Part shown: in pieces, positions 9,501 to 19,565 of the stretch
Position numbering within the stretch: position 1 is the first letter of the stretch
Layout: every line of letters begins with the position of its first letter
Program-made: the position numbers and the translations under genes
Notes under the pieces: generated by a model
What the model saw: the letters and a program-made list of their open reading frames with translations, nothing else
Database searches by the model: none
Told to the model about the DNA's origin: nothing
Source of the DNA: Mnemiopsis leidyi
Lineage: Eukaryota; Ctenophora; Tentaculata; Lobata; Bolinopsidae
Direction of reading: 5' to 3'
Length of the DNA: 21,403 nt
Assembly (NCBI GenBank): GCA_000226015.1
Contig: JH153324.1
Location: 25,980 to 47,382, forward strand

Positions 9501-12500
9501 CCTGAGGACCTTGGACCAGACCATCAAATAGCAAACCTGCCTCAGGTACTGGACGTAGCGTTCCCGCACGGTTGCGGAGACTTGTTCGCGACGTGCGGAA
9601 AAGAAAACATCCGCGTGTGGGTTACTGACACGAGTACAGAAGTGTTGAGAGTAACCGTCCCGAACATGACTTGTCACGGAGTCTGCTTCATGACTGACGG
9701 GCACAGCATCATCAGTGGTAAGTATGAAGAGTGAGATTGTTATTCAGTATCATCATTGTTAAGAAATATCACCATAATTATTAGTCGATGATCATTGGTT
9801 ATTGCACGATTACCTCGCAGTTCTCTCCTTCTATGCATCGCTCTCGTGGTTTTATGCTTAGCTAACTTATCGTTTAAATTGCAGCCTGGAACGATGGTAA
9901 GATCCGAGCTAACTTATCATTAGCTAACTTATCATTTAAATTTCAGCCTGGAACGATGGGAAGATCCGCGCGTTCAAGCCCCAGTCAGGTGCTGCCATGT
10001 ACACGATACACGATGCGCACAAGCAGGGTGTAACTGCTATCGCTACCACTAGTGACAGTAGCAGAATTGTCAGTGGTGGAGGCGAGGGTCAGGTATGTAT
10101 TCTTTTCTTCTTGGCAGCTTTATTTTGTTTTCATTTCCTAACATGTATGTGTCATGTTATGGTGCTCTTTTTACACATATTCATTGCCACATAATATATG
10201 GTATCGTTTTAGGTCAGGGTGTGGGACATATCCTCCAACAGACAAGAAATGAAAGCAGCGATGAAAGAACACAAAGGTGGGTCTACTTAATTGAAAGTGC
10301 GCGGCGCGCGCGATTTGTTCGTATCAAAGGAAGCGCATTTTGTGATCACTGTGTATCTAATTACATAATTAATTACCACATGTTCATGCAGTCTGCGCCG
10401 TGTTTAAGCTCCTAGGTTACGTTACTTAACTCTCTAGCTGTTTTCACCTCAACTGACTTCTCAAAACTTGACTTCTCAAAACTTGAAATTTCATCTCTGT
10501 TGTTTTAAGTATATTGTTTGGTTGTGTTAGTAATTCTTTTACCACCCTTAGGTGTCGTGACATGTATTAAGATCCGTGCTAACAACATGGAGTGTGTATC
10601 ATCTTCTGACGATGGCACATGTATCATTTGGGACCTCAACAGATTCGTCAGGAATCAGATAATATTCGCTAACACTCTTTTCAAAGCTGTCTGCTATCAG
10701 CCCGAAGAAACACAACTTTTGACTGGAGGAAGTGATAGAAAGGTAAGTTCAGTAAGGGTTTATGACTTAGAACATTTTCAGTTTAAATACAACTCCTCTT
10801 TTGTTCATTTTATCTGTCTGATATCACATCTTGTATGTGTGAAACGGTGTGAAATTTAGAATTTAATGATAAATATGACACAATTATGTACAAACTTGCA
10901 CATCAATCAGATTAAAATAAATCACAATAATTTAACGCACTGCAAACATCATCAAACTTATTTCTTTGTTTGTGAAAAAACTCAGCTTCCGTCGTTTTGA
11001 GAGGTCAGCAGTCCAGGTAGACCTACACGAGTCACGACTTACAATCTTGTAAGTTTTGCATCCGTGTGTTGTCTCTAAATAGATGTCTCATATGTTGCGG
11101 CAGGTCTCTGACAAACTCATTAAAACTCTTGATCGTCAAGAAATAGATCGTGGCATTCACTCCGGCATTCAAGTTTGCTAGCGCTGTTGAGACCCTGAGA
11201 TATATCGCAAAGTTGAATCCATAAGACCTGGCTTCAGAATCTCCGACGGCTACCAAAGCTGTTGTGACACCAAAGGGGATAAATGATAGACAGAAAACTC
11301 CAGAAACCAAAACAAGAGTCTGGACACTTTGCCTTTGCAAACCCTTAACTTTGTGAACAAAGCAAAGCAAGCAGACCGTTGTGACTAGAATCACGAAGCA
11401 CGGTACAAGCACTGCTACTGACGTCATTATCTCGTAGAAATTCCCAGCATCTTGATATGTTCCCGTACAGTGAAACACTGCTGGACTGTATCGATAATCC
11501 CACGTTTTGAGAGTGAAAGTTATGAGGTGGACGAGGAAGAGAGAAACCACTACGTTTAGCCAGAACAATGTACCGATAAAGCACCCAGTTCGACTTGACC
11601 TGCTTCTACATTCCAGGGGATTTATCAAACACATGAGTTTATTGATGTTCAGTCCACACAGCTGGTATATTGATGTACTAAAGAACATGGGCAGTAAATA
11701 GCTCTGGATCCTGCAGAAGGTGTCTCCAAAAACCCATCTATCAGAGATGATAGACGTGACTCCTGGAACAAGAACGAGAATTATGTGTGAAACATCCGCC
11801 ACTGCAATGTGTCTTATCAGCATTTCCGAAACGTTGTCCAAACGTATCGCTCTAAATCTTACTGAGGCTGTTAAGATTATGAAGTTTCCGAAAATCCCAG
11901 AAATGATCAAGGTCAGATACCAGAGGATGTATATAACCCGACCATAGGCGTTTGGTTTCATGTCGTAGACGGCTTTTATCGTCACGTTATCCATTTCAAT
12001 TTCTGTGTCGTAAGAATAGTAAGATTTAAATTGCAGCAAGGATTTTAAACTGTAAAAAGATCGCATTTACCATCTTAAGTATCTAATACAATTCAGGCAA
12101 ATTCTCAGAAAATCTGAGTTGCTTTTCGAACGGTTTTCTGGTTGATTGTTTGGTAATGGATAAATTCTAAATTCTTGAAAATTTGTGCAACTTTTTGACG
12201 TCAACTTTTTGACCTGACATTGATCGCGCAAAATAACAAGAAATAAGACCTTATGCTCAACTTTAAAAGTTTAAAGCATTTGAAGCTGTTGTGATATTCG
12301 GAAAATCATAACAGCCTTGAATGCTTCAAACTGAAACTTTCCTTTTAGCTTCACAAACAAAAATTTTTCGTCTATGAAGCTAAAAGATTATTATTATTAT
12401 ATGTTAGTTTAAAGACCTATCAAACTTGGCATAGTCATCGGCTCTGTAACGATTAGGACTTTAACATAAGGCTTTGATTCAACGATCGGGAAAAATGAAG

Positions 12501-14357
12501 GATAAGAAGAAGAAACAGGCTCTTAAGTTAGCAAAATCTATCGTAGTTTAAGTAGACAAAGGACAAGTGACAACTGAAGAGTATAATTTTGTATGAAGGA
12601 TGAATTGCTTAAAGCAAATAAGCTGACAAAATTGTTGAGTTAAGTTAAGTTGACATAGGGCCTTCAACACATTCACCCCGCGTCGGACTAGACTCTAGTT
12701 TTAACTTTTAACAGGATCCCACGATAGATCTTGATCACAGCGCGCTATGTGGTACAATAGCAGTTAGGAACTGGGAATCTTGCATTTATCCTGTAATTTC
12801 ATACCAATTATGCTACAGCTTATAGTATCTAGTACTACCTTAACCCCACTTTTATAACTGATTACCTGAACTGGTATTTGGTAGGCAACTCATCTAAGCT
12901 TTTAAAGCTTAGTATCAAGACACAAGTATGGGCTAAGACGCCTAGACGGTTGCAAAATTAAAAGTGTAAAAGTGTGAACGTCTTTCTTGTAGATTATGGA
13001 GTTGTCTATTTTTTAGTTGATTAGCCATTCCTCTCTCTTGACCTGAAGGACACAGTTTATCTGTTGATTGTTGGTCACGTGATAAATCCATGCCGTTGTC
13101 GATGTATAAAGTAACTTTCGGTCTTTTTGCAAGCTTAATCGAACAAGGCCATCGAAAATAGACACTAATTAGTGAAAATCATAGGTTCATTATTCATTAT
13201 TAATGATTTGTATGCGAGAGCCGGTCAGAATGGACGACATCAGGATACATCCGATTAAAGTGTGGCCAGTTTGCCATGACTGTTAAGCTGTTTTAAGTTG
13301 CTTAGCAACACATTCTCCGTGCAGCACGTGTTGATATATATACATAATACATATATATTGCAGCTGCCAAACATTGAGGGTTCGATAGTTCGTCCAAATA
13401 CATACATGAAATTAACTAGTCACGATCAGCACAAACAAAGAGTACTTTCAGAAATTTAAAATTAGGAAAATTTGGATTATATACCCACTTTAAACAAAAG
13501 CTTTTTCTCCTTCGACTGAAATATTACTTGAATTCGACATAATTAATTAGACAATTAGTTGCCATGACTGTGTTACACAGAATTGATTTTATTTTTACAG
13601 CCGGTTATGATTATTGTGCGATACAATCGCTAACCCGACATTTCTACAGATTTCCTACTGGGAGACGTTAGATGGTAGTCAGATCAGGGAAATGGAGGGA
13701 AGCGCTGACGGCAGCATTAACGGTCTCGATATTTCTGACGACGGAAACTATTTCGTTAGCGGAGGAAACAGCCGCAAAGTCAAGGTTTGTGGTGGATTCT
13801 TTTTTTTATTCTTAAGTACGGCGAATAATCGAAATTATGGACAAATTACGCTAGGAGAATAGCCCTCGCAGTAATGACATGCGAGTGGTGCCTGATCATT
13901 TATAAAAAGAATCGTCTGTTGATCCCTTCCTCCTCAAATCAGACTGATAATAAATTCAGCTAAAAGAAAACGCCACAAACAAAGTTGACTGATATAATTG
14001 TCTACCATGCAATTCAAATCATGTTGCATTTTGAGGAAAATAGTTCCATTGTTTGTAGCTACGAAAAATCATGTGCTCGCGCACATCATATAGGTCATTA
14101 TCCAATCTCGTTCGCACAAGCTGGTGTAAATCAATCCAAATGAAAGCTCTGTTTAGATCACTAGGTAGATTAGAACATGTAGATTTTACAATAACCCGTG
14201 TCTAACTCAGGTGTGGAAGTACAACGAGGGGGAAGTAACCCACGTGGGACTGGGACACAGCGGGGACATTACCCGAGTCAGAGTCTGTCCCAACTCCAAA
14301 CACATTATCAGTGTCAGTGCTGACGGTGCCATACTCCGTTGGAAATACCCTTTCTGA
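6599..14357 (+). CDS. CFAP52: CFAP52 (WDR16), cilia and flagella associated WD-repeat protein, 12 exons
   Basis: Joined exons: 6599-6653, 6897-7075, 7193-7334, 8120-8264, 8645-8801, 8976-9290, 9546-9717, 9947-10092, 10213-10276, 10552-10742, 13650-13784, 14211-14357. They give one 615-residue frame with a stop; the human protein is 620. All introns are GT..AG. The protein is two WD40 propellers, with strand ends such as VIVWDF, VVVWDL, LRIWDV, VRVWDI, CIIWDL, VKVWKY and ILRWKY. CFAP52 is a microtubule inner protein of motile-cilium doublets. Family-typical stretches are MGFKAD, PNMTCHG, AWNDGKIRA, DGTCIIWDL and VSADGAILRWKYP. The ATG follows GGCAG by one base. Intron 3 (GTTTGG) and intron 11 (GTTTGT) have weak donors. 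Intron 10 is 2,907 bp and hosts an antisense GPCR; the others are 117-785 bp. Exon borders come from frame and homology, not from RNA. Confidence 0.93.
9858..9968 (+). repeat. Tandemly duplicated 3' splice-site cassette in CFAP52 intron 7
   Basis: Two 49-bp copies (9858-9906 and 9920-9968), offset 62 bp, differ at three positions. Each holds a CTAAC branch-point-like word, an AT-rich tract, CAG, and the first bases of exon 8 (CCTGGAACGATGG). A third partial copy of AGCTAACTTATCA lies between them (9907-9919). The downstream copy continues into real coding sequence, so it is the functional exon 8 start. In the upstream copy a G-to-T difference makes ATG|GTAAGA, a strong donor. This leaves a possible 12-nt exon at 9885-9896 followed by a 50-bp intron. 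Confidence 0.85.
10454..10486 (+). repeat. Short 15-bp direct repeat in CFAP52 intron 9
   Basis: Two perfect tandem copies of TGACTTCTCAAAACT followed by the start of a third (TGA). Intronic, no apparent function. Confidence 0.7.
11032..12066 (-). CDS. Intronless class A GPCR nested antisense in CFAP52 intron 10
   Basis: The frame from 12066 gives 344 residues. The likely start is Met25 at 11994 (320 residues), because TTTTTACAG upstream looks like a splice acceptor and an N-glycosylation site NVT follows at once. Seven hydrophobic segments are present. Landmarks in the 344-residue numbering: GN61 in TM1, D91 in TM2 (sodium site), C118 paired with C200 in loop 2, W169 in TM4, P222 in TM5, P264 in TM6. 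Unusual features are N142-K143-L144 where DRY is expected, Phe262 in place of the toggle tryptophan, and NATIY (304-308) for NPxxY. There is no TM7 retinal lysine. The ligand is unknown; the sequence could be a peptide or amine-like orphan. The 13 residues after the last hydrophobic block are basic. The gene lies wholly inside an intron on the opposite strand, consistent with a retrocopy, though no poly-A tract or target duplication is evident. Confidence 0.85.
   Translation of the reverse strand: MRSFYSLKSLLQFKSYYSYDTEIEMDNVTIKAVYDMKPNAYGRVIYILWYLTLIISGIFGNFIILTASVRFRAIRLDNVSEMLIRHIAVADVSHIILVLVPGVTSIISDRWVFGDTFCRIQSYLLPMFFSTSIYQLCGLNINKLMCLINPLECRSRSSRTGCFIGTLFWLNVVVSLFLVHLITFTLKTWDYRYSPAVFHCTGTYQDAGNFYEIMTSVAVLVPCFVILVTTVCLLCFVHKVKGLQRQSVQTLVLVSGVFCLSFIPFGVTTALVAVGDSEARSYGFNFAIYLRVSTALANLNAGVNATIYFLTIKSFNEFVRDLPQHMRHLFRDNTRMQNLQDCKS
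12258..12386. repeat. Two adjacent inverted repeats in CFAP52 intron 10
   Basis: The first pairs 12274-12295 (AAGCATTTGAAGCTGTTGTGAT) with 12305-12326 around a 9-base loop and has only a few mismatches. The pairing can extend outward through AAAGTTT/AAACTT-type flanks. The second pairs CTTTTAGCTTCA (12342-12353) perfectly with TGAAGCTAAAAG (12375-12386). They lie about 200 bp upstream of the nested GPCR start. They could be MITE remains or a structured promoter or leader segment; the sequence does not decide. Confidence 0.55.
12387..13649. other. Remainder of CFAP52 intron 10 upstream of the nested GPCR
   Basis: AT-rich intronic DNA with no convincing exon on either strand. It holds a near-palindrome CTAAGCTTTTAAAGCTTAG at about 12894-12912 and a TATATA-rich patch at about 13335-13360. 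It must contain the promoter of the minus-strand GPCR, but no core element is clear. Confidence 0.4.
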
Positions 14358-14371
14358 AGACCTGTCGTGAG

Positions 14372-14509
14372 AGGGATGGAGGGTGGTGTGGTGTTGTCCG
14401 GCCGGACATTTCGTGTTGAGTAAGGGATGGAGGGTGGTGTGGTAATGTCCGGCCGGACATTTCGTGTTGAGTAAGGGATGGAGGGTGGTGTGGTAATGTC
14501 CGGCCGGAC
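14372..14509 (+). repeat. 51-bp minisatellite in the CFAP52 3'UTR, three copies
   Basis: Units start AGGGATGGAGGG at 14372, 14423 and 14474, exactly 51 bp apart; the third stops after its palindrome. Each has a G-rich sense-strand tract (GGGATGGAGGGTGGTGTGG) able in principle to form a two-layer G-quadruplex. Each then has the perfect self-complementary GTCCGGCCGGAC (14396-14407, 14447-14458, 14498-14509). Copies are almost identical, differing mainly at one dinucleotide in copy 1. The array starts 15 bp after the stop codon, so it lies in the transcript unless the gene ends earlier. Confidence 0.9.
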
Positions 14510-15873
14510 CGCCTCTCGTAGTGTGACAACTTGCTTTTCAGGACTGATCTGTTTTTGAGAGCTTCTGTAGCTATTTTTGTTTCTCTAGCTATTTTTGTTT
14601 GTATTGAATATTCTGATATTATTAGATAAAATCGATGACGTAGGTACTAGGTAGAAGTGATTTAAGTTATAATGGATGTATCTATGAATCTAGTATTATA
14701 TTTGACTAACGCCAGAACTCCTGCGCTAAAAGTAAAATAAGAATTGTCGGCAGATGCAAGGTCTAAGACACAACCAAAGTCGAAATTAAGATACTAAGGT
14801 TCAGTTATGGCTGTAGCGCAGGTGCCCTACTGAAATAAAAAGGACTGTGATTGGGAGATGCTGCTATTTAAAGTACTGCAACTCATGCTCACTTTTGCAA
14901 GATCGATTAACTATAATTTTCTAGTTGATGTAAACAATAGAGGACGGTATTGTTGAAGAATGGTCATGAATTCGGAATTAGTTGTATCATGTAACATTGA
15001 CCAATGACAAGTTTGATTAGACCTATCAAGTTTAAGCAGATATGATATTATATGAAGAATTTGCGACCCTTCCCTAAAAACACCGTTCACTTTATTTAGT
15101 TATTCAACTGTACCAGACAATTGAATTAAAGGAATTCTCAGCTGTGCCATTGTCTAAGACTTATAAACAGCTAGTGTCTATTGTTTTAGATAAATTACGT
15201 AAACTAGCTTATAATTTCGATTTGTTAAAGTTCTGAGATTTTTTGGGAAGATTGTAATATTAAGACGAGCATTGTATATAATTCAAAATTATCGCATTAA
15301 CACATTTTTAAAAGCAATTCACAAACTGTATCTTCCACAATCTGACATGAATTGACGTTTAAATCACGATGTAGCCTAGCTGTATAAGACTAACAGTAGC
15401 TGTAAATCCTTAAAATCAGATGAATTTCATAGCCGCTGTTCAAAGTCTGTCAATATTTAGTGTGCTACTTCTATCTTCTGTAAATAACTATGAATAAATT
15501 TATATCTACGTTTTTATGTACACTGTAGTTTTACTCTAGTCTGAGTCAATAGTTTTACCCAGGAACTGCTGGTTTCTATGTTAACATGAACAATTCCTGA
15601 ACATGAATATAACATCTGAGCTTATTTCCTTATAAAAAGTTCCTGAATGTTGACCTAAAAGTAGATAATTGACAAGATTTGATCGTTTGATAGGAACAAC
15701 AGTCATGTCTCTCAGAGTACCTTGTTTTACATAGTCGATGACCCTGCACCAGACTGATGGCACCTTCTTCAAGACCACGCTATTTTGAAACCTCTTCTCA
15801 TCACTTTCATTTCAAAATTTGTTTGTACTGGTCTTGATTGTCAGCAGTAAAAGTTAAAAATCTTCAGATCACA
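14510..15873. other. Tail-to-tail region between CFAP52 and the second GPCR
   Basis: AT-rich 3' flanking DNA. A direct repeat of TAGCTATTTTTGTTT occurs at about 14568-14600. The minus-strand open frame at 15581-15778 has no recognisable motif. It may be 3'UTR of the minus-strand GPCR. No RNA gene seen. Confidence 0.45.
14834..14839 (+). terminator. Candidate CFAP52 polyadenylation signal
   Basis: AATAAA lies 477 bp after the CFAP52 stop, and a second one is at 15493-15498. Either could define the 3' end. The choice is unproven. Confidence 0.35.
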
Positions 15874-18800
15874 TCAGATTGGCGAGTCAGCCAGACAGTC
15901 AGTAGACCTATAATCAGTTTCACTAATGAGCTCCAAACTGGTACCCGACTCAATGTTACTATTAAACCTGTGAAGAGACCCTCTCCCGCTGTACCCGGGG
16001 TAACTGTGTGACGTAAACATGGGCACTGCACGTTTACTCCCCACTATCGGAGGTTTATGAATACTGTCCGTGATGGCGACCGTCCCCGCTACGCAGTTTC
16101 GGTGTACCGTCTCACTGTTGTACATGCTCGGGCGGGAGATCTTCCGGCGGTACTGAACGGGAGTGCTGACCAGGGCCTGTCCCACGTTCCCCTGCGTCCC
16201 CAGAATGTATACGATCGGGTTTGTCACCGTTATCATGTAGTGAAGACCTAGGACACCGAAATATGCCGTCATCTTTGTTTGGTAGAGATTTGAAAAGTAG
16301 AGAAAGGTGCTGGGTATCCAGGACAAGGCGCACGTCAGGATCACGACGCCGGAGATGATTCCAAACTTTTTGTGTTTTGAGGTGAGCTTCCGCTTTTGGA
16401 ATGTTTGAACAGAAGTTGTGCAGATCTTCCACCACATGGCTCCGTATAAAAAACAGATAATTGTTGTTACCAGAACGAAGCAGATTATCACCTAGAAATG
16501 GTTTTATTCAGTGGTGAAAAAAGATTATTCAATCAAGCATGTCAAGTATGTTGTACTCGTGCTCTTACGCGATGAAAGTCCAAATTTATTTTCTTGTACT
16601 TTCGTCATGAACTGCTTTGCTATAATATCAGTCTGGCACTTATATGAAAATCAGTTTCAAAGAATTACAGATCTAAAAACAGAGACAAAGATAACTTTTA
16701 TATAGTTATACTTATACTGACCCTGACAAGGTCGAGGACGATGAGACCGTGGAGGACACACCTGCCCCTCACATGGGAGGGGGTAGCGTACACTCCGTCT
16801 AATATACCTGTCGCCATCATCTCCGCAATCAGAAAGATAAGGTTGGGTATCCAGCTGGACACCATCACCAGCTTACAGCGTCGTGACGTCATGAACATTC
16901 GGTACTTCATCGGATAGGACAGGACGAACCATCTGGGTATTATCATCGCGTGAGTTTTGTCGGTGTTAGTTTTATCTGTTTGTTCTCTGTTGTATTTTGT
17001 CTGTAGTTGATAGTTCTGTTTGTGCGAGAGTCGAGTTCGTGAGGTTTATAATATCATGCAATGTTCACTGTTTCAGTTTATTGTTTAATTTGTGCATAAT
17101 TGTGCATAATTGTAATGATCGAACTAGCTGACAAGTTATAGTTTATAAAGGATGTAGTTTTTAAACGGTTAAAGTATACATCATGTACAACTAGTATTCG
17201 TTTTCTACTACAATTATGTAGAGCTTTACCTAAGGCTAGTACTTTCAGAAGGTAAACTAACCCTAGAATTTCGGTTTAAGTACTACAGGTCATGAATACT
17301 GTAACATAGTAGGAATGCGAATGTACCTAGGGGAGAGTACTCAGTACTACTACTATGTTTTACAATGTGCGGTTGGTGCCATTCAGGCGACTCCCACATC
17401 CCTTTACGAAGAAGAATGACCTTTTTGAACTATATTTTGCTCACTGACGAATTTCGTTTTTAGTTGCCAACTTTTTGTTACATTTAATTTTGTTCCTATT
17501 ATCTTACTTTAGAATAAAGAGATCACTGAGCTGCAAGGCAAAGGAATCTAAGGCCAGATGGACTTCTTGCAATTCTAGCAATTCAAATTAAATGATGTAA
17601 ACCATGCCAATTATAAATTAATTCGATTATTACCGTGTTTATCCTTTTTATTTATTTATCGTTTAGTTTTATGCTTATGCTTATAGTATTTGCTTATATT
17701 TATAGTATTTGCTTCCTTATTATCTTAACTGCTCAACTTGCTCTTTTGAATTTTGTTCCGCTCGCCATGCAAGTGGAATTATATGAGTTAAGATTCAGCC
17801 TGGCTCGATCAATCTGTTAACTTGAAATTAACTAATTAAGTTAAACTACTAAGGTCTCTCCTCTGCCGTAATGGAGATCAGTATCTGTGAAAACCGGGAG
17901 TCCGTGACGGACAAGGCTCGAAATAATCAATTAGCACATCCAACACCCCCACCCCTTGACCTGCAGTTAAATCCAGAAATGATCCAACCTGACTGAAACA
18001 CATTGGGTTCGTTGTAAGTACCTGTCGAAAGTGATGGGTAGCAAAGCCACGTTGTTGACAGAGCCGAACAGATTGATAAGGACGGCCCCCATTAGACAGA
18101 GGGCCGCAGACTCCGATACGGATTGCTCGTAATTCCGGGATATGTAGCCGGGACCTCGGACCTGCCAGGGTTGGTTCTGTTAGTTGAATTTCTTTTCGTT
18201 CGCAAATCGCGCTTCGGCAACGAATTGTACAACTAGGGTTATTGTAAAATTCGTCTCTTTGTTGGTTTGTTAGTGAGATCTCCCTTTTTTAGCTAGTACT
18301 AGTGGTCGTCAGTTTGGTCTTTTGTTGTTAAATTTAGTCTCGGTTATGCGTTATGCCCATTTTTCCCTTTAAAGTTAAAATTTTGGAGCAACATTATTAT
18401 TTTTTCAGTAGGTTTGGAAGAAAAGCAAGAGATTGATCAATGCTCCGTTGCTCCCTATTTTGAGTGAAATTTCCTTTCAAGTTCTTACGACATTTCGATT
18501 TCTCGAGCTCCCCAAATCCCAATAATTGCAGTTAAATGAAATTCAAGTAGCCTTACATGAGCTCGACTACTTTGAAGTTCAAATGTAGGAATATTGCACA
18601 ACACTCGCTGACAATTTGGTAAATGGCAGAGACATTTTTGACGGAATTCACAGATTGACCGTAATAGGCATGTAATCATGAGTCTATTTATTGCGATATA
18701 TGGTGATGATCAATTTGCAGACTTTTACGTGATTCCATCTTATAAATATAATTATTTAAGTCTTGCTTGACACACCCCGTATTAACCTGGCGAATCAAAA

Positions 18801-19565
18801 TTACGTGACGCAAATTCTGACGCAACTTTTGATGCAAATTTCAATAATATATCGAATTTGCCATATTATTATTGCTATATATATGAACATGAGATCGATT
18901 CTATCTCATGTTATCATAGCAAGGGAACAATTGATAACAGTTACAATTACAGAGTACAGACTCAGAACAAACAGTTTTCTATAGCTCAGATGCTTTGTTT
19001 TTTTCTTTTTAATGCATTAATACTGCAAAGTTAAATCTTTTAAATTTTAAATTGGGGTCTAATGTGTCTAGTCGATGGTTTAGAATTTTCCATTTACAGA
19101 TTGCACTATGCTACTTCAGATCGAGTCGGCTAAAGTTAGGTCCACAATTAACTTATAGAATTATAGAATTAAACAGAAAACACAAAATGCGTTCGATAAA
19201 ACAGAGCATATGAGACAAAATAAGACCAAAGACACGTGTATTGGTATAAAAGCAAATCACGTGACAAAACAGAGCTAAAAACAAGTGACAAAAGTAAAAG
19301 AAAGCACCTAGAAGAACAGGCTAAGCAGGACGTGCTAAGCACGTATATAACTAACCAGGGTTCCGAGAAGAGCGTACATCAGGTCGCAGAAAGCGACGTT
19401 GAGAACGGTCAGACGCTGGTTGCGGGCTAAGAGTCGAGTGTGTATGAGGAGGAGGACAATAGCGGATATGTTTAGTACAACTCCCAGCGAGCAGAACACA
19501 CTGAGAAATATCCCGAAATAGAAGCGCTCCGTGTGTGTCGACGTTACCGTCTCGTTACCTGACAT
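15874..19565 (-). CDS. Class A GPCR (orphan), four exons
   Basis: Minus-strand exons 19565-19356, 18161-18022, 16932-16722 and 16491-15874 join in frame to 392 residues plus stop. Donors are GTTAGT, GTACTT and GTCAGT; acceptors are GGCAG, CCCAG and TCTAG. The N-terminus MSGNETV has a glycosylation site. Landmarks are N32 in TM1, D61 in TM2, C92 at the top of TM3, D116-R117-W118 (DRW for DRY, split by an intron), W144 in TM4, C175 in loop 2, W245-I-P247 in TM6 and NPIVY at 278-282 in TM7. The tail of about 105 residues is rich in Ser, Thr and Arg. TM7 has Tyr, not Lys, at the retinal position, so it is not an opsin. The ligand is unknown; an amine, peptide or melatonin-like receptor are options. 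The ATG is two bases after a pyrimidine-rich TTCTCTTTGTTCAG. No paralogy to the nested GPCR is obvious. Confidence 0.88.
16942..18014. other. Second intron of the minus-strand GPCR
   Basis: AT-rich intron sequence with short direct duplications, such as TGTGCATAATTG repeated at about 17093-17112 and TATAGTATTTGCTTA repeated at about 17682-17712. No nested gene seen. The plus-strand open frame at 17635-17820 is low-complexity and unconvincing. Confidence 0.45.
18162..19355. other. First intron of the minus-strand GPCR
   Basis: About 1.2 kb of AT-rich DNA. The short open frames here (18485-18679 minus, 18763-18984 plus) show no motif or bias that would suggest coding. A branch-point-like CTAAC lies just before the exon 2 acceptor on the minus strand (about 18178-18182). 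Confidence 0.45.

Noticed and set aside
9474..9704. Minus-strand open frame of 76 codons
   Set aside because: It overlaps CFAP52 exon 7, whose plus-strand frame is clearly coding.
14314..14529. Minus-strand open frame with a 17-residue periodic repeat (SGRTLPHHPPSLTQHEM-type)
   Set aside because: It is the antisense reading of the 51-bp repeat (51 is 17 codons, so the frame stays open automatically) and of the last CFAP52 exon.
15581..15778. Minus-strand open frame downstream of the GPCR
   Set aside because: No motif, no splice sites and low complexity; more likely 3'UTR or intergenic.
16057..16251. Plus-strand frame in the last GPCR exon
   Set aside because: Antisense shadow of the GPCR TM6-tail region.
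15874..19565. The four-exon GPCR as an opsin
   Set aside because: TM7 has tyrosine where opsins have the retinal-binding lysine, and I see no other opsin signature.
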